DNA of 34,072 nt, taken from the NCBI GenBank assembly GCA_046153505.1, contig JBJXDT010000034.1, forward strand, positions 1-34,072. The letters run 5' to 3'. Positions 1 through 7,462 of this stretch are shown here, in pieces (the stretch's first letter is position 1; each line of letters begins with the position of its first letter). The position numbers and the translations under genes are program-made. The DNA is from JBJXDT01 sp046153505 (GTDB taxonomy: Bacteria > Pseudomonadota > Gammaproteobacteria > Burkholderiales > Methylophilaceae). The notes below the pieces were generated by a model. It saw only the letters and a list, made by a program, of their open reading frames with translations, had not been told where the DNA came from and did not search any database.

Positions 1-1
1 G

Positions 2-502
2 GCTAATGACAACAGCGTGTTACCGACTAATGCCGAGATTGATGAAGAAATTCGCCTTTACCATCAAATTTACAACGCAGACGAACAACCCACCGAGCTA
101 GAAAACCTGCGCAAAGCCGCCCTTGCTACCATGCAACTATTCGAGCGTTTCAACCCCTATCTCACTGGTAGCGTATTAGATGGTTCTGCGGGCAAGTTTG
201 CACAAACCGAGATTCACCTATTTGCCGATAGCGCAAAAGAAGTGGAAATATTTTTGCTAAGCCAACAAATTCCTTTTGAAGGTAGCGAAAAAGCCTATCG
301 ATTATCGGACAAACCTAGTAAGGATAAAAAAGACAAAGTGCGTAAAACCGTGCCAGTATTTACGCTAGAGACTGAATGGGGAATACAAAAACTCAGCGTG
401 TTCGAATTTGATGATTTGCGCGTTGCGACGAAGAAAACCAGTGATGGCAGCAACGCAGAACGAGCAGATATTAACGATTTACAAGCACTTTTACACACCT
501 AA
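2..502 (+). CDS. Conserved hypothetical protein, 5'-truncated by the window edge
   Basis: The frame is open to the left edge. The first in-frame start is a GTG at 17, but the codons before it (GCT AAT GAC AAC AGC) are also open, and from memory homologues carry extra N-terminal residues, so the gene probably begins outside the window. The visible part has a conserved EIDEEIRLY segment, then LTGSVLDGSAG followed by alternating hydrophobics (EIHLFADSAKEVEIFLL). That GS-rich stretch resembles the core of nucleotidyltransferase-like folds, and such betaproteobacterial proteins are often labelled that way. I do not see a clear GS...DxD metal site, so enzymatic activity is unproven. It ends with TAA at 500-502. 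Function is unknown; the reading frame itself is secure. Confidence 0.75.
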   Translation, partial: ANDNSVLPTNAEIDEEIRLYHQIYNADEQPTELENLRKAALATMQLFERFNPYLTGSVLDGSAGKFAQTEIHLFADSAKEVEIFLLSQQIPFEGSEKAYRLSDKPSKDKKDKVRKTVPVFTLETEWGIQKLSVFEFDDLRVATKKTSDGSNAERADINDLQALLHT

Positions 503-523
503 ACACATGCCCTGAGAGGCAAT

Positions 524-599
524 ATCCATGCGGCTTGAGCGGCAGATGGATAAGCGGCGAGGACTGTTTGAGTGTTGAAAGCGCGAGTTCCACAGCCGC
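524..599. repeat. Structured intergenic segment with two inverted repeats
   Basis: ATCCAT (524-529) pairs with ATGGAT (546-551), and GCGGC (554-558) pairs with GCCGC (595-599). The segment between, with GAGGACTGTTTGAG and GCGAGTTCC, resembles a GC-rich repeated intergenic element I recall from betaproteobacterial genomes, but only one copy is present here. It lies between two unrelated genes and has no T-run typical of a terminator. The pairing is visible; membership of a repeat family is a recollection, not a search result. Confidence 0.35.
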
Positions 600-631
600 C
601 CAGATGCGGCGCTTAGTTCGAAGGTATAAAA

Positions 632-1255
632 TTAAACGCTATTTCTGCGTCGATAAAAAGCTATACATGCTAAACCACTTAACATTAGCATAACATTAGA
701 GGGTTCAGGAACAGCCGACACTGAAGGTAGCACAAAAGATGAACCATAATTTATAGCTGAGAAAGCATTTGTCATAGGATCAAATTGTGCGTCAAATGAA
801 CTGTTATCTGTAATATTATTTGACTGAAAATACCGTATATATCCGAAGGTAGAGTTCCTTAAGAATAAACTTACCTCAGTTACTTCTGCAGGAGTGCCGA
901 AGTTTAATGTTATTGCTTGTGAATCCGCAATTAAACTAGCTGAAGTAGTTTGATTGCCAGGTTCAAAACTAAACACTAAGTCCCATGCTGAATTACTATT
1001 ATTTAAATTAAGAATCTCGCTTGCACCGTTTGATAAAGTTACTGAATAAGTTGAAGCATTTAAAAAACTTTCGATTGCAGATTCAGTATTAAACACGCCC
1101 GTCTGAGATGTTTCTAAGCTACCAACCAATGATGTAGCTCCATTAAACGATAATGGAAAATCGGCCAAATTATACACATTTGCATTTGCAACCGTTGTAA
1201 AAGCCGTAAAGACTAACAAAGTTGAGAGAATTGATTTTATTCTTATTACTAACAT
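632..1255 (-). CDS. PEP-CTERM sorting domain protein
   Basis: This is a secreted protein of 207 residues. The N-terminus is a Sec signal peptide (MLVIRIKSILSTLLVFTAFTTVANA), the middle is a Ser/Thr/Asn-rich beta-type region without cysteines, and the C-terminus has the three-part sorting signal: VPEPSN, a hydrophobic helix (VMLMLSGLACIAFY) and the basic tail RRRNSV. By family knowledge such proteins are processed by exosortase (EpsH/XrtA) and exported to the surface, often in exopolysaccharide producers. No exosortase or polysaccharide genes are in the window, so it is an orphan substrate. The ATG at 1253-1255 is chosen because it gives the signal peptide; the Shine-Dalgarno is poor. The gene is visibly more AT-rich than hemB beside it. 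The specific role is unknown. Confidence 0.85.
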   Translation of the reverse strand: MLVIRIKSILSTLLVFTAFTTVANANVYNLADFPLSFNGATSLVGSLETSQTGVFNTESAIESFLNASTYSVTLSNGASEILNLNNSNSAWDLVFSFEPGNQTTSASLIADSQAITLNFGTPAEVTEVSLFLRNSTFGYIRYFQSNNITDNSSFDAQFDPMTNAFSAINYGSSFVLPSVSAVPEPSNVMLMLSGLACIAFYRRRNSV

Positions 1256-1259
1256 GGAA

Positions 1260-1367
1260 GCTCACTTATATTATTGATTGTTATTTTTGCATGTATACAT
1301 AATAACAGGTAAATAATACGTTTCTATAGCCCTTTGAGGCCAATTAGTTTGTTAAATAATAGTGAGC
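1260..1367. repeat. Distant inverted repeat and small palindrome before the PEP-CTERM gene
   Basis: GCTCACT-TAT-ATTATT (1260-1275) faces AAATAATAGTGAGC (1354-1367): the arms match except for three inserted bases. Between them lies a perfect 10-bp palindrome, ATGTATACAT (1291-1300). They occupy the whole gap between the PEP-CTERM start and the hemB end, so they could be regulatory sites for the PEP-CTERM gene. No function can be assigned. Confidence 0.3.
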
Positions 1368-1382
1368 ATTAATAAATTTGAA

Positions 1383-2384
1383 TTACAAACTATCTTTCAA
1401 CCATCGCGCCACATCCATCGCAAAATACGTCAATACCCCATCTGCGCCTGAGCGTTTAAACGCGAGCAAACTCTCTAACACACAAGCCTTTTCATCCAGC
1501 CAGCCATTCTGCGCGGCAGCTTTAAGCATGGCATATTCACCACTCACTTGGTAAGCATAGGTAGGCACGCCAAACTCCTGCTTCACACGGCATACGATAT
1601 CTAAATACGGCATGCCGGGTTTGACCATGACCATGTCCGCACCTTCTTCAATATCCAGAGCCACTTCTTTAATGGCCTCGTCCGAGTTAGCGGGGTCCAT
1701 TTGGTAGTTGTATTTATTTCCCTTGCCCAGATTGGCCGATGAACCCACTGCATCGCGGAAAGGCCCATAAAATGCGCTGGCATATTTGGCCGAATAAGCC
1801 AAAATGCGGGTGTGGATGTAACCTGCTTCTTCCAGTGCATCACGAATCGCGCCAATGCGGCCATCCATCATGTCGCTTGGGGCAACCACATCTGCGCCTG
1901 CTTCGGCATGACATAGTGCTTGCTGCACCAATACGGCGACAGTTTCATCGTTCATTACATAGCCAGTATCGTCAATCAGCCCGTCTTGCCCATGGGTGGT
2001 GTAAGGGTCGAGTGCAATATCGGTAATCACCCCCAACTCTGGGAAGGCTTTTTTAAGCGCTTTGATTGTGCGCGGTACTAATCCGTTTTTATTAAATGCT
2101 TCTTTCGCATCTAGGCTTTTAAATTCTTGCGGTACGACGGGGAAAAGCGCCAGTGCAGGAATGTCCAATTTAACGCATTCTGCTGCCGTTTTGAGTAATA
2201 CGTCGATGCTCTGGCGTTGCACGCCGGGCATGCTCGCAACCTCCTCCGTTCGATTTTCGCCTTCCAGCACAAATACGGGATAGATTAAATCATTAGTCGT
2301 GAGTACATGCTCTCGCATCAAACGGCGAGAAAACTCGTCCTTACGCATACGGCGTGGTCGAGTCGCTAAAAATTGATTGGTCAT
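1383..2384 (-). CDS. hemB: Delta-aminolevulinic acid dehydratase (porphobilinogen synthase)
   Basis: HemB condenses two 5-aminolevulinate molecules to porphobilinogen, the second committed step of tetrapyrrole synthesis, in the cytoplasm. The protein is full length (333 residues). The two active-site lysines are visible: K200 in YSAKYASAFYGPFRDA and K255 in VMVKPGMPYLD. The metal-site loop reads DIALDPYTTHGQDG (about 122-135) with Asp/Ala where zinc enzymes have Cys, placing it in the Mg/K-dependent class like the Pseudomonas enzyme. Its ATG overlaps the trpC stop (ATGA, 2381-2384), so translation is probably coupled to trpC. It is the last gene of the minus-strand series; no clear terminator follows. 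Confidence 0.97.
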   Translation of the reverse strand: MTNQFLATRPRRMRKDEFSRRLMREHVLTTNDLIYPVFVLEGENRTEEVASMPGVQRQSIDVLLKTAAECVKLDIPALALFPVVPQEFKSLDAKEAFNKNGLVPRTIKALKKAFPELGVITDIALDPYTTHGQDGLIDDTGYVMNDETVAVLVQQALCHAEAGADVVAPSDMMDGRIGAIRDALEEAGYIHTRILAYSAKYASAFYGPFRDAVGSSANLGKGNKYNYQMDPANSDEAIKEVALDIEEGADMVMVKPGMPYLDIVCRVKQEFGVPTYAYQVSGEYAMLKAAAQNGWLDEKACVLESLLAFKRSGADGVLTYFAMDVARWLKDSL

Positions 2385-3169
2385 GCAAATACCTTTCTTA
2401 GCTCAAAGCCAGGGTCTTCCTGACGCATAAACGCTTCACCCACCAAAAACGTGTGCACATTATTTTTGCGCATCAAGGCGACATCATCGCTAGTAAAAAT
2501 GCCACTCTCTGTCACAACGATTTTCCCTGCTGGGATACGCTCTAACAAATCCAAAGTGGTTTGTAATGTGACATCAAAAGTACGCAAATTGCGGTTATTA
2601 ATGCCCAGCAATGGTGTAGTAATCTGCAAAGCTAAATCCAGCTCCTCGCCATTATGCACTTCCACCAGCACCGCCATACCAAGCGCGTGCGCTATACTTT
2701 CCAATTCTTGCATCTTGGGTAAACTTAACGCAGCCGCAATGAGCAAAATACAATCGGCGCCCATTGCGCGCGCCTCGTAAACTTGATAAGGATCAATCAT
2801 AAAGTCTTTGCGCAGCACGGGCAGGTTGCAAGCTGCACGCGCTTGTTTTAGATAATCAGCCGAGCCTTGAAAATATTCAACGTCAGTAAGCACTGACAAA
2901 CAAGCTGCGCCGCCATTTTCATAACTTTGTGCAATTTCCGCGGGATTAAAATAATTGCGAATCACGCCTTTGGATGGGCTCGCTTTTTTGATTTCTGCAA
3001 TCACTGCAGATTGATTTGCAGCGATTTTATGACGAATGCTGGCAATAAAGTCGCGTGGTTTTGGTGCGCGCTCTGCCAAAGCTTGCATTGCTGGAAGCGG
3101 CATCATTGCTTGCGCTGCAGCTATCTCCACTTTTTTTGTTTCTAAAATTTTATTTAAAATATCACTCAT
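2381..3169 (-). CDS. trpC: Indole-3-glycerol phosphate synthase
   Basis: TrpC closes the ring of carboxyphenylamino-deoxyribulose phosphate, with decarboxylation, to give indole-3-glycerol phosphate. The 262-residue TIM barrel is complete, and no PRAI (TrpF) domain is fused. The hallmark VIAEIKKASPSKG lies at 56-68, with E59, K61 and the phosphate/substrate loop at S64-K67; LRKDFM, LVEVH, GINNRNL and VTESGIF follow in family order. The start overlaps the upstream DUF3465 gene by 8 nt and the stop overlaps hemB by 4 nt. In many relatives trpC follows trpD directly; here two extra genes separate them. Confidence 0.97.
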   Translation of the reverse strand: MSDILNKILETKKVEIAAAQAMMPLPAMQALAERAPKPRDFIASIRHKIAANQSAVIAEIKKASPSKGVIRNYFNPAEIAQSYENGGAACLSVLTDVEYFQGSADYLKQARAACNLPVLRKDFMIDPYQVYEARAMGADCILLIAAALSLPKMQELESIAHALGMAVLVEVHNGEELDLALQITTPLLGINNRNLRTFDVTLQTTLDLLERIPAGKIVVTESGIFTSDDVALMRKNNVHTFLVGEAFMRQEDPGFELRKVFA

Positions 3170-3611
3170 ACATTTTACCGTTATGTTTTATCCAACCCGC
3201 ATCATGCTCACCCTTTGGGTCTTTGTGCGTCCAATGGACAATGCCGCCTTTAGGGTTGTACACGTACTCGCCCTTAAATTCAATCGTATCACCAATCGCA
3301 AGTTGATTGATGCGTGGCGACAAATCTAAATTATGCGCAAAAAGCAAAGTCTGCTCTGGCGATACCTTTACCAAAAATTTTTGATGCTTCAATCCATTAT
3401 TATCATCTGCCAAAATCTTGGTGACGATTCCCTTGCCTTCAACTTCTAAATTACTTTTGCGCTGCTTAAAAGCCTGTTCAATTGTCGCATTAGCAGGCTG
3501 AGAAGCCGCATCTATGCTAGCTTCTGGCGTGGCTTGAAATTGACTTACGCTTTGTTTGCAGCTCGAGCAAAACAAGGCAATCAATAAAATTAAAACGATT
3601 CTATGCAACAT
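3162..3611 (-). CDS. DUF3465 family exported protein
   Basis: This 149-residue protein has a hydrophobic N-terminus (MLHRIVLILLIALFCSSCKQS) and a compact C-terminal domain (about 55-149) with GKGIVTKILADDNNGLKHQKFLVKV, IGDTIEFKGEYVYN and GGIVHWTHKDPKG. These match my memory of DUF3465, a small OB-like domain of unknown function. The Cys of CSSC could be lipidated, but position -3 is Cys rather than Leu, so a lipoprotein call is weak; the domain is probably periplasmic. The ATG follows the TAA of the preceding gene with no gap, and the end overlaps trpC by 8 nt, so it is co-translated within the trp series. A role in tryptophan synthesis is not evident. Confidence 0.8.
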   Translation of the reverse strand: MLHRIVLILLIALFCSSCKQSVSQFQATPEASIDAASQPANATIEQAFKQRKSNLEVEGKGIVTKILADDNNGLKHQKFLVKVSPEQTLLFAHNLDLSPRINQLAIGDTIEFKGEYVYNPKGGIVHWTHKDPKGEHDAGWIKHNGKMYE

Positions 3612-4214
3612 TTATACGCTTTTTCCGTTGGGGAAAAAATCACGAATATCCGCCACAATTTGTTGTTTTGTTTGACTCATTAATTGATGATAAGCATGCT
3701 CAAGAGGCACAATTGTTGGCCGCGGAATTTCCGCTTCGGGCTTTTGCCAGTTTTCGTGCAAACACCAATAATTATCTTTATCAAAATTCATATGCATCCT
3801 GCAAGTGAGTGGGCGCACCTCGTAAATCGAGCACTCGCCATTCGCCAAAAACGGGCAGGGCGTGTGACTACCAAACGTTTTCAAATCTGGACGCCTATTT
3901 TGCGTCACTTCACGCGGCTTTATGCCAAGTTTGTCGCCCATGTATTGCGCTTCAAACGCAGAAATTGGCACAGAAACATGGCAGCAATGTCCGCAGCCTC
4001 GCGAACATGCGGCAAACCTTCCTGCATAATCGAATATTTGGTCTGCAGTATTGAGTATTTCTTTTAATTTAATAACAGGTCGAGCGTTCATCTTGGAGAT
4101 ACGCTGTGGTAATGAAACCACTTGTGCCTTGAGCTCAGGCGTCACCGATTTGAAGAATTTATCCAAATTAGGCTCAGCATACGCTCGCGTTTCTTGAGGT
4201 GTACGATTGGTCAT
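3612..4214 (-). CDS. YkgJ-family cysteine cluster protein
   Basis: This 200-residue cytoplasmic protein has the YkgJ/UPF0153 pattern: CSRGCGHCCHVSVPISAFEA (about residues 69-88), then CPFLANGECSIYEVRPLTCRMH and a late WCLHENW. The cysteines presumably bind zinc or an Fe-S cluster; the biochemical role is unknown in the family. The start ATG overlaps the trpD stop (ATGA, 4211-4214), and the stop abuts the DUF3465 start, so it is locked translationally between trpD and trpC. Linkage to trp genes may be only operon hitch-hiking. Family assignment is firm, function is not. Confidence 0.88.
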   Translation of the reverse strand: MTNRTPQETRAYAEPNLDKFFKSVTPELKAQVVSLPQRISKMNARPVIKLKEILNTADQIFDYAGRFAACSRGCGHCCHVSVPISAFEAQYMGDKLGIKPREVTQNRRPDLKTFGSHTPCPFLANGECSIYEVRPLTCRMHMNFDKDNYWCLHENWQKPEAEIPRPTIVPLEHAYHQLMSQTKQQIVADIRDFFPNGKSV

Positions 4215-5242
4215 GCTTGAGTCGACTTTTGAATAAGTTGTTGCAACTTACTTGCGGCAGCTCCACTATCAATCATTTTAGCTGCATGCTCAATACCCGC
4301 ATTGATATTGGCTTGCAGACCAGCAACATAAATCGCAGCCCCTGCGTTTAACAAGACAATATCACGCGCAGCGCTTTGTGTTCCTGCGCCAGATTTCCCA
4401 TCTAACACGTCTAAAATCATCGCTTTAGATTGCGCTGCATTTTCTACGCGGATGCTTTTTAGCGAGTGAATTTTCAGGCCAAATTGGACGGGGTTCAGTG
4501 CATATTCACTTATTTTTCCATCTTTCAATTCCGCAACATATGTGTCGCCGGTAAATGAGATTTCATCCATACCATCCGCGCCATGCACCACCAAAACATG
4601 TTCTGACCCCAGTTTTTGCAGCACTTGTGCTAGCTTACTAGTAAGGGTCTTTTCGAATACACCCATCACCTGCCGATCTGCGCTGGCTGGGTTAGTGAGT
4701 GGGCCGAGTAAATTAAATAGCGTGCGCACACCCAACTCTTTACGCACTGGCGCGGCGTATTTCATGGCACTATGGTGATTCGGCGCAAACATAAAACCTA
4801 TGCCGATTTCATCTACGCTTTTGGCGACTTGCTCAGGCGTTTGATTCACATTCACCCCTAGCGCTTCTAACACATCAGCGCTACCACAAGAACTAGAAAC
4901 CGAGCGCCCACCATGCTTGGCAACTTTTGCGCCCGCTGCTGCCGCGACAAAAGCGGAAACTGTAGAAACGTTAAAGGTTTGAATGCCATCGCCGCCAGTG
5001 CCGCAGGTATCTACTAAATGTTCAGTGTGTTTTATTTCAACTTTGGCTGAAAGGGCACGCATCACAGTCGCCGCAGCGGCGATTTCATCGACCGTTTCGC
5101 CCTTGCAGCGCAACGCAATTAAGAACGCTGAGATTTGCACGGGCGTGAGCTCGCCACTCATTACTTTGTGCATGGTGGCAAGCATTTGCTCGGACGATAA
5201 ATTTTGGCGACTGAGCAGTTGGTTAAGGACGTCTTTGAACAT
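4211..5242 (-). CDS. trpD: Anthranilate phosphoribosyltransferase
   Basis: TrpD transfers phosphoribose from PRPP to anthranilate. The 343-residue protein has the full family signature: the PRPP loop CGTGGDGIQTFNVST (80-94), AKHGGRSVSSSCGSADVLEALG (about 108-129), and the metal-binding GADGMDEIS. Length is normal and there is no glutaminase fusion, since trpG is separate. It starts 2 nt after the trpG stop (TAA then ATG) and overlaps the next gene by 4 nt. Confidence 0.97.
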   Translation of the reverse strand: MFKDVLNQLLSRQNLSSEQMLATMHKVMSGELTPVQISAFLIALRCKGETVDEIAAAATVMRALSAKVEIKHTEHLVDTCGTGGDGIQTFNVSTVSAFVAAAAGAKVAKHGGRSVSSSCGSADVLEALGVNVNQTPEQVAKSVDEIGIGFMFAPNHHSAMKYAAPVRKELGVRTLFNLLGPLTNPASADRQVMGVFEKTLTSKLAQVLQKLGSEHVLVVHGADGMDEISFTGDTYVAELKDGKISEYALNPVQFGLKIHSLKSIRVENAAQSKAMILDVLDGKSGAGTQSAARDIVLLNAGAAIYVAGLQANINAGIEHAAKMIDSGAAASKLQQLIQKSTQA

Positions 5243-5244
5243 GA

Positions 5245-5811
5245 TTAATTGGCTTTTAGGAAGTTATCCAATAACTCATGACCATATTCTGTAAGTATCG
5301 ATTCAGGGTGAAATTGCACACCTTCTACCGCCATCGTTTTGTGTCTAACACCCATAATCTCACCGTCGTCTGTCCAAGCCGTGATTTCTAGGCAATCAGG
5401 AATGCTTTCGCGCTCAATGACCAACGAATGGTAGCGCGTGGCCGTGTAGGGATTAGGAATATCTTGAAACACGCCGATATTTTTGTGGTGAATTTGCGAA
5501 GTTTTGCCATGCATCAAGGTTTTGGCTTTAATGATTTTACCACCAAACGCTTGGCCGATACTTTGATGCCCTAAACACACACCTAAAAGCGGAATTTTTC
5601 CTGCAAATTCGATAATCAGCGGCACAGAAATACCCGCCTCATTTGGCGTGCAAGGACCAGGCGAAACCACAATATAGCGCGGCTTTAATTCAGCCACTTT
5701 TTTCAAGTCAATTTCATCGTTGCGATACACCTGTACGTCTTGCCCCAACTCGCCAAAATATTGCACCAAGTTGTAAGTAAACGAGTCGTAATTATCTATC
5801 ATCAGTAACAT
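5245..5811 (-). CDS. trpG: Anthranilate synthase component II (glutamine amidotransferase)
   Basis: TrpG supplies ammonia from glutamine to TrpE. It is a class I glutamine amidotransferase of 188 residues: MLLMIDNYDSFTYNL at the start, oxyanion loop PGPCTP (51-56), nucleophile C79 in LLGVCLGHQSIGQAFGG, and H168/E170 in VEGVQFHPESI completing the triad. Its start overlaps the trpE stop by one base. In some bacteria such a subunit also serves PabB for folate; no pabB is visible here, so dual use cannot be judged. Confidence 0.97.
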   Translation of the reverse strand: MLLMIDNYDSFTYNLVQYFGELGQDVQVYRNDEIDLKKVAELKPRYIVVSPGPCTPNEAGISVPLIIEFAGKIPLLGVCLGHQSIGQAFGGKIIKAKTLMHGKTSQIHHKNIGVFQDIPNPYTATRYHSLVIERESIPDCLEITAWTDDGEIMGVRHKTMAVEGVQFHPESILTEYGHELLDNFLKAN

Positions 5812-7307
5812 TATTCTGCTCCTTTACTGCTATCAAGGCCTGCTTGCACCATTTCGGCCGCGCGAATCACCGCTTTAGCTTTATTTTGCGTTTCTTCCCA
5901 TTCGGATTGTGGCACTGAATCTGCCACAATGCCTGCGCCTGCTTGCACGTAGAGTTTTTTGTTTTTAATCACGCCCGTTCTAATTGCAATCGCCACATCC
6001 ATATCGCCATTAAAGCCCAAATAACCCACAGCGCCTGCATAAATGCCGCGTTTACTAGGCTCTAACTCATCAATAATCTCCATCGCACGCACTTTGGGTG
6101 CGCCGCTTACGGTACCCGCAGGGAAAGTCGCTTTCAGCACATCAATCGCATCCATATTAGGCTTTAGCTTGCCTTCAACATTGCTCACTATATGCATCAC
6201 GTGTGAGTAACGCTCAATCATCATATTATCCGTCACTTTTACCGTGCCTGTTTGTGCAACACGACCTACATCATTGCGGCCTAAATCCATCAATTGCACA
6301 TGCTCGGCACGCTCTTTAGGGTCTGCTAATAACTCTTCAGCTAATGCTATATCTTGCTCACGCGTTTTGCCTCGTGGGCGTGTGCCTGCAATCGGGCGAG
6401 AGGTCACGGTGCCATTCTCTAAACGTACCAAAATCTCTGGCGAGGCACCCACCACGTGATGGTCACCCATATCGTAATAAAACATATAAGGAGATGGGTT
6501 TAAGCTACGAAGTGCTCGGTATAAGCTGAGTGGTGGGGCGGCAAAGTCTTGTGTCATGCGTTGCGAAAGCACCACTTGCATAATGTCGCCATCTAAAATA
6601 TATTGCTGCGATTTTTTAACTGCAGCCTTAAAATTGTCCTCGCCAAACTCCGAGCTCGCAGCGGTGATTGGCAAGGCTTGCGCTTTTGGAATTTCTACCG
6701 ATTTACGCAACATCTCGACCAAGGCCGTGAGACGCGTGGTTGCTTGCTCGTAAGCTTGCGGCTCTGATGGATTTGCATAAACAATAAAGTAGAGCTTTCC
6801 ACTTAAATTATCTACTACGGCAATTTCTTCAGAAATCATCAATAGCACATCGGGCGTACCTATCACATCTGACTTATTTGTTTTGGCTAATTTTCTCTCG
6901 ATATAACGTATCGTCTCGTAGCCAAAATAGCCCGTCAATCCACCTGTAAAACGCGGAGCGCCATGGTAAGGTGGCGTTATAAAACGCGCCTGAAATGCCT
7001 TCACAAAATCTAATGGATTTGTGTTTTCGTGGGTTTCAACGACTTGATCGCCCTGCAATACTTGCACTGTAAAACCATTGGCTACAATGCGCGTTTTGGC
7101 GGGTAAGCCAATGATCGAATAGCGCCCAAAACGCTCGCCACCTTGTACAGATTCAAGTAAATACGAAAAAGGCGAGTTAGCAAGTTTGAGATAAAGAGAA
7201 AGTGGCGTATCGAGGTCTGCAAAGGTCTCTAAGACCAGTGGAATGCGGTTGTAGCCTTGTGCAGCTAACGCATTGAATTCGGTTTGATTAATTATGGTAA
7301 ACATCAT
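5811..7307 (-). CDS. trpE: Anthranilate synthase component I
   Basis: TrpE converts chorismate to anthranilate using ammonia from TrpG, and is normally feedback-inhibited by tryptophan. The 498-residue protein carries the N-terminal regulatory element LLES (50-53) with GGERFGRYSIIG, typical of the Trp-binding site, so allosteric control is probably kept. The chorismate-binding core is complete: PSPYMFYYD, GASPEILVR, RPIAGTRPRGKT, AEHVQLMDLGRNDVGRVA, FPAGTVSGAPKVRAMEII and GAVGYLGFNGDMDVAIAIRT. Two ATGs stand in tandem (7305-7307 and 7302-7304). The AGGA at 7311-7314 is 3 nt from the first and 6 nt from the second, so the second may be the true start. Expression is probably also set by the leader region just upstream. 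Confidence 0.97.
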   Translation of the reverse strand: MMFTIINQTEFNALAAQGYNRIPLVLETFADLDTPLSLYLKLANSPFSYLLESVQGGERFGRYSIIGLPAKTRIVANGFTVQVLQGDQVVETHENTNPLDFVKAFQARFITPPYHGAPRFTGGLTGYFGYETIRYIERKLAKTNKSDVIGTPDVLLMISEEIAVVDNLSGKLYFIVYANPSEPQAYEQATTRLTALVEMLRKSVEIPKAQALPITAASSEFGEDNFKAAVKKSQQYILDGDIMQVVLSQRMTQDFAAPPLSLYRALRSLNPSPYMFYYDMGDHHVVGASPEILVRLENGTVTSRPIAGTRPRGKTREQDIALAEELLADPKERAEHVQLMDLGRNDVGRVAQTGTVKVTDNMMIERYSHVMHIVSNVEGKLKPNMDAIDVLKATFPAGTVSGAPKVRAMEIIDELEPSKRGIYAGAVGYLGFNGDMDVAIAIRTGVIKNKKLYVQAGAGIVADSVPQSEWEETQNKAKAVIRAAEMVQAGLDSSKGAE

Positions 7308-7317
7308 TTTTCCTAAA

Positions 7318-7415
7318 AATTTTCTGAGAGTTGCGGCAACTTTTCACCTACTTACCGCGTGTTTATTGCTGCCAAAACTGGCCTAGTAACGCCAGCGGCG
7401 CCAGCTCAGAAAATT
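7318..7415 (-). promoter_or_regulatory. Candidate trp attenuator: competing RNA pairings before trpE
   Basis: On the transcribed (minus) strand AATTTTCTGAG (7415-7405), inside the leader peptide frame, is a perfect 11-nt complement of CTCAGAAAATT (7328-7318), directly before a run of Us and the trpE AGGA. Between them are smaller options: GCCA-GTTT-TGGC after the leader stop, GCGG with CCGC, AGTTG-CCG-CAACT, and GCAGCAA with TTGCCGC (6 of 7). A ribosome stalled on the Trp codons would cover or border the left arm, changing which pairs form. I do not see a textbook GC-rich terminator right against the U-run, so the control could act on transcription, on ribosome access, or both. Confidence 0.6.
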
Positions 7416-7433
7416 ATTTTTAAGAAAATTCAT
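7383..7433 (-). CDS. trpL: trp operon leader peptide
   Basis: A 16-codon frame reads MNFLKNNFLSWRRWRY, then TAG, in the gap between gph and trpE. It has two Trp codons (7401-7403 and 7392-7394) near its end, followed by sequence able to form alternative hairpins and then the trpE ribosome-binding site. Two Trp in 16 residues at this place, just ahead of trpE and 25-30 nt after a good promoter, is the arrangement of known trp leader peptides. The Shine-Dalgarno before its ATG is weak (only AGAA, 4 nt away). Its function is inferred from position and composition; the frame itself is seen directly. Confidence 0.72.
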   Translation of the reverse strand: MNFLKNNFLSWRRWRY

Positions 7434-7462
7434 TTGTTCTGTAAAGTCTATAAAATCAAAAA

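Noticed and set aside
1322..1352. Possible sigma-54 promoter for the PEP-CTERM gene (minus strand TTGGCCTCAAAGGGCT), as expected from PrsK/PrsR control
   Set aside because: The GG and GC pairs are 9 nt apart, not 10, and the flanking consensus is poor.
3540..3611. Confident lipoprotein call for the DUF3465 protein
   Set aside because: The residue at -3 of the candidate cysteine is Cys, not the usual Leu, so the lipobox is not canonical.
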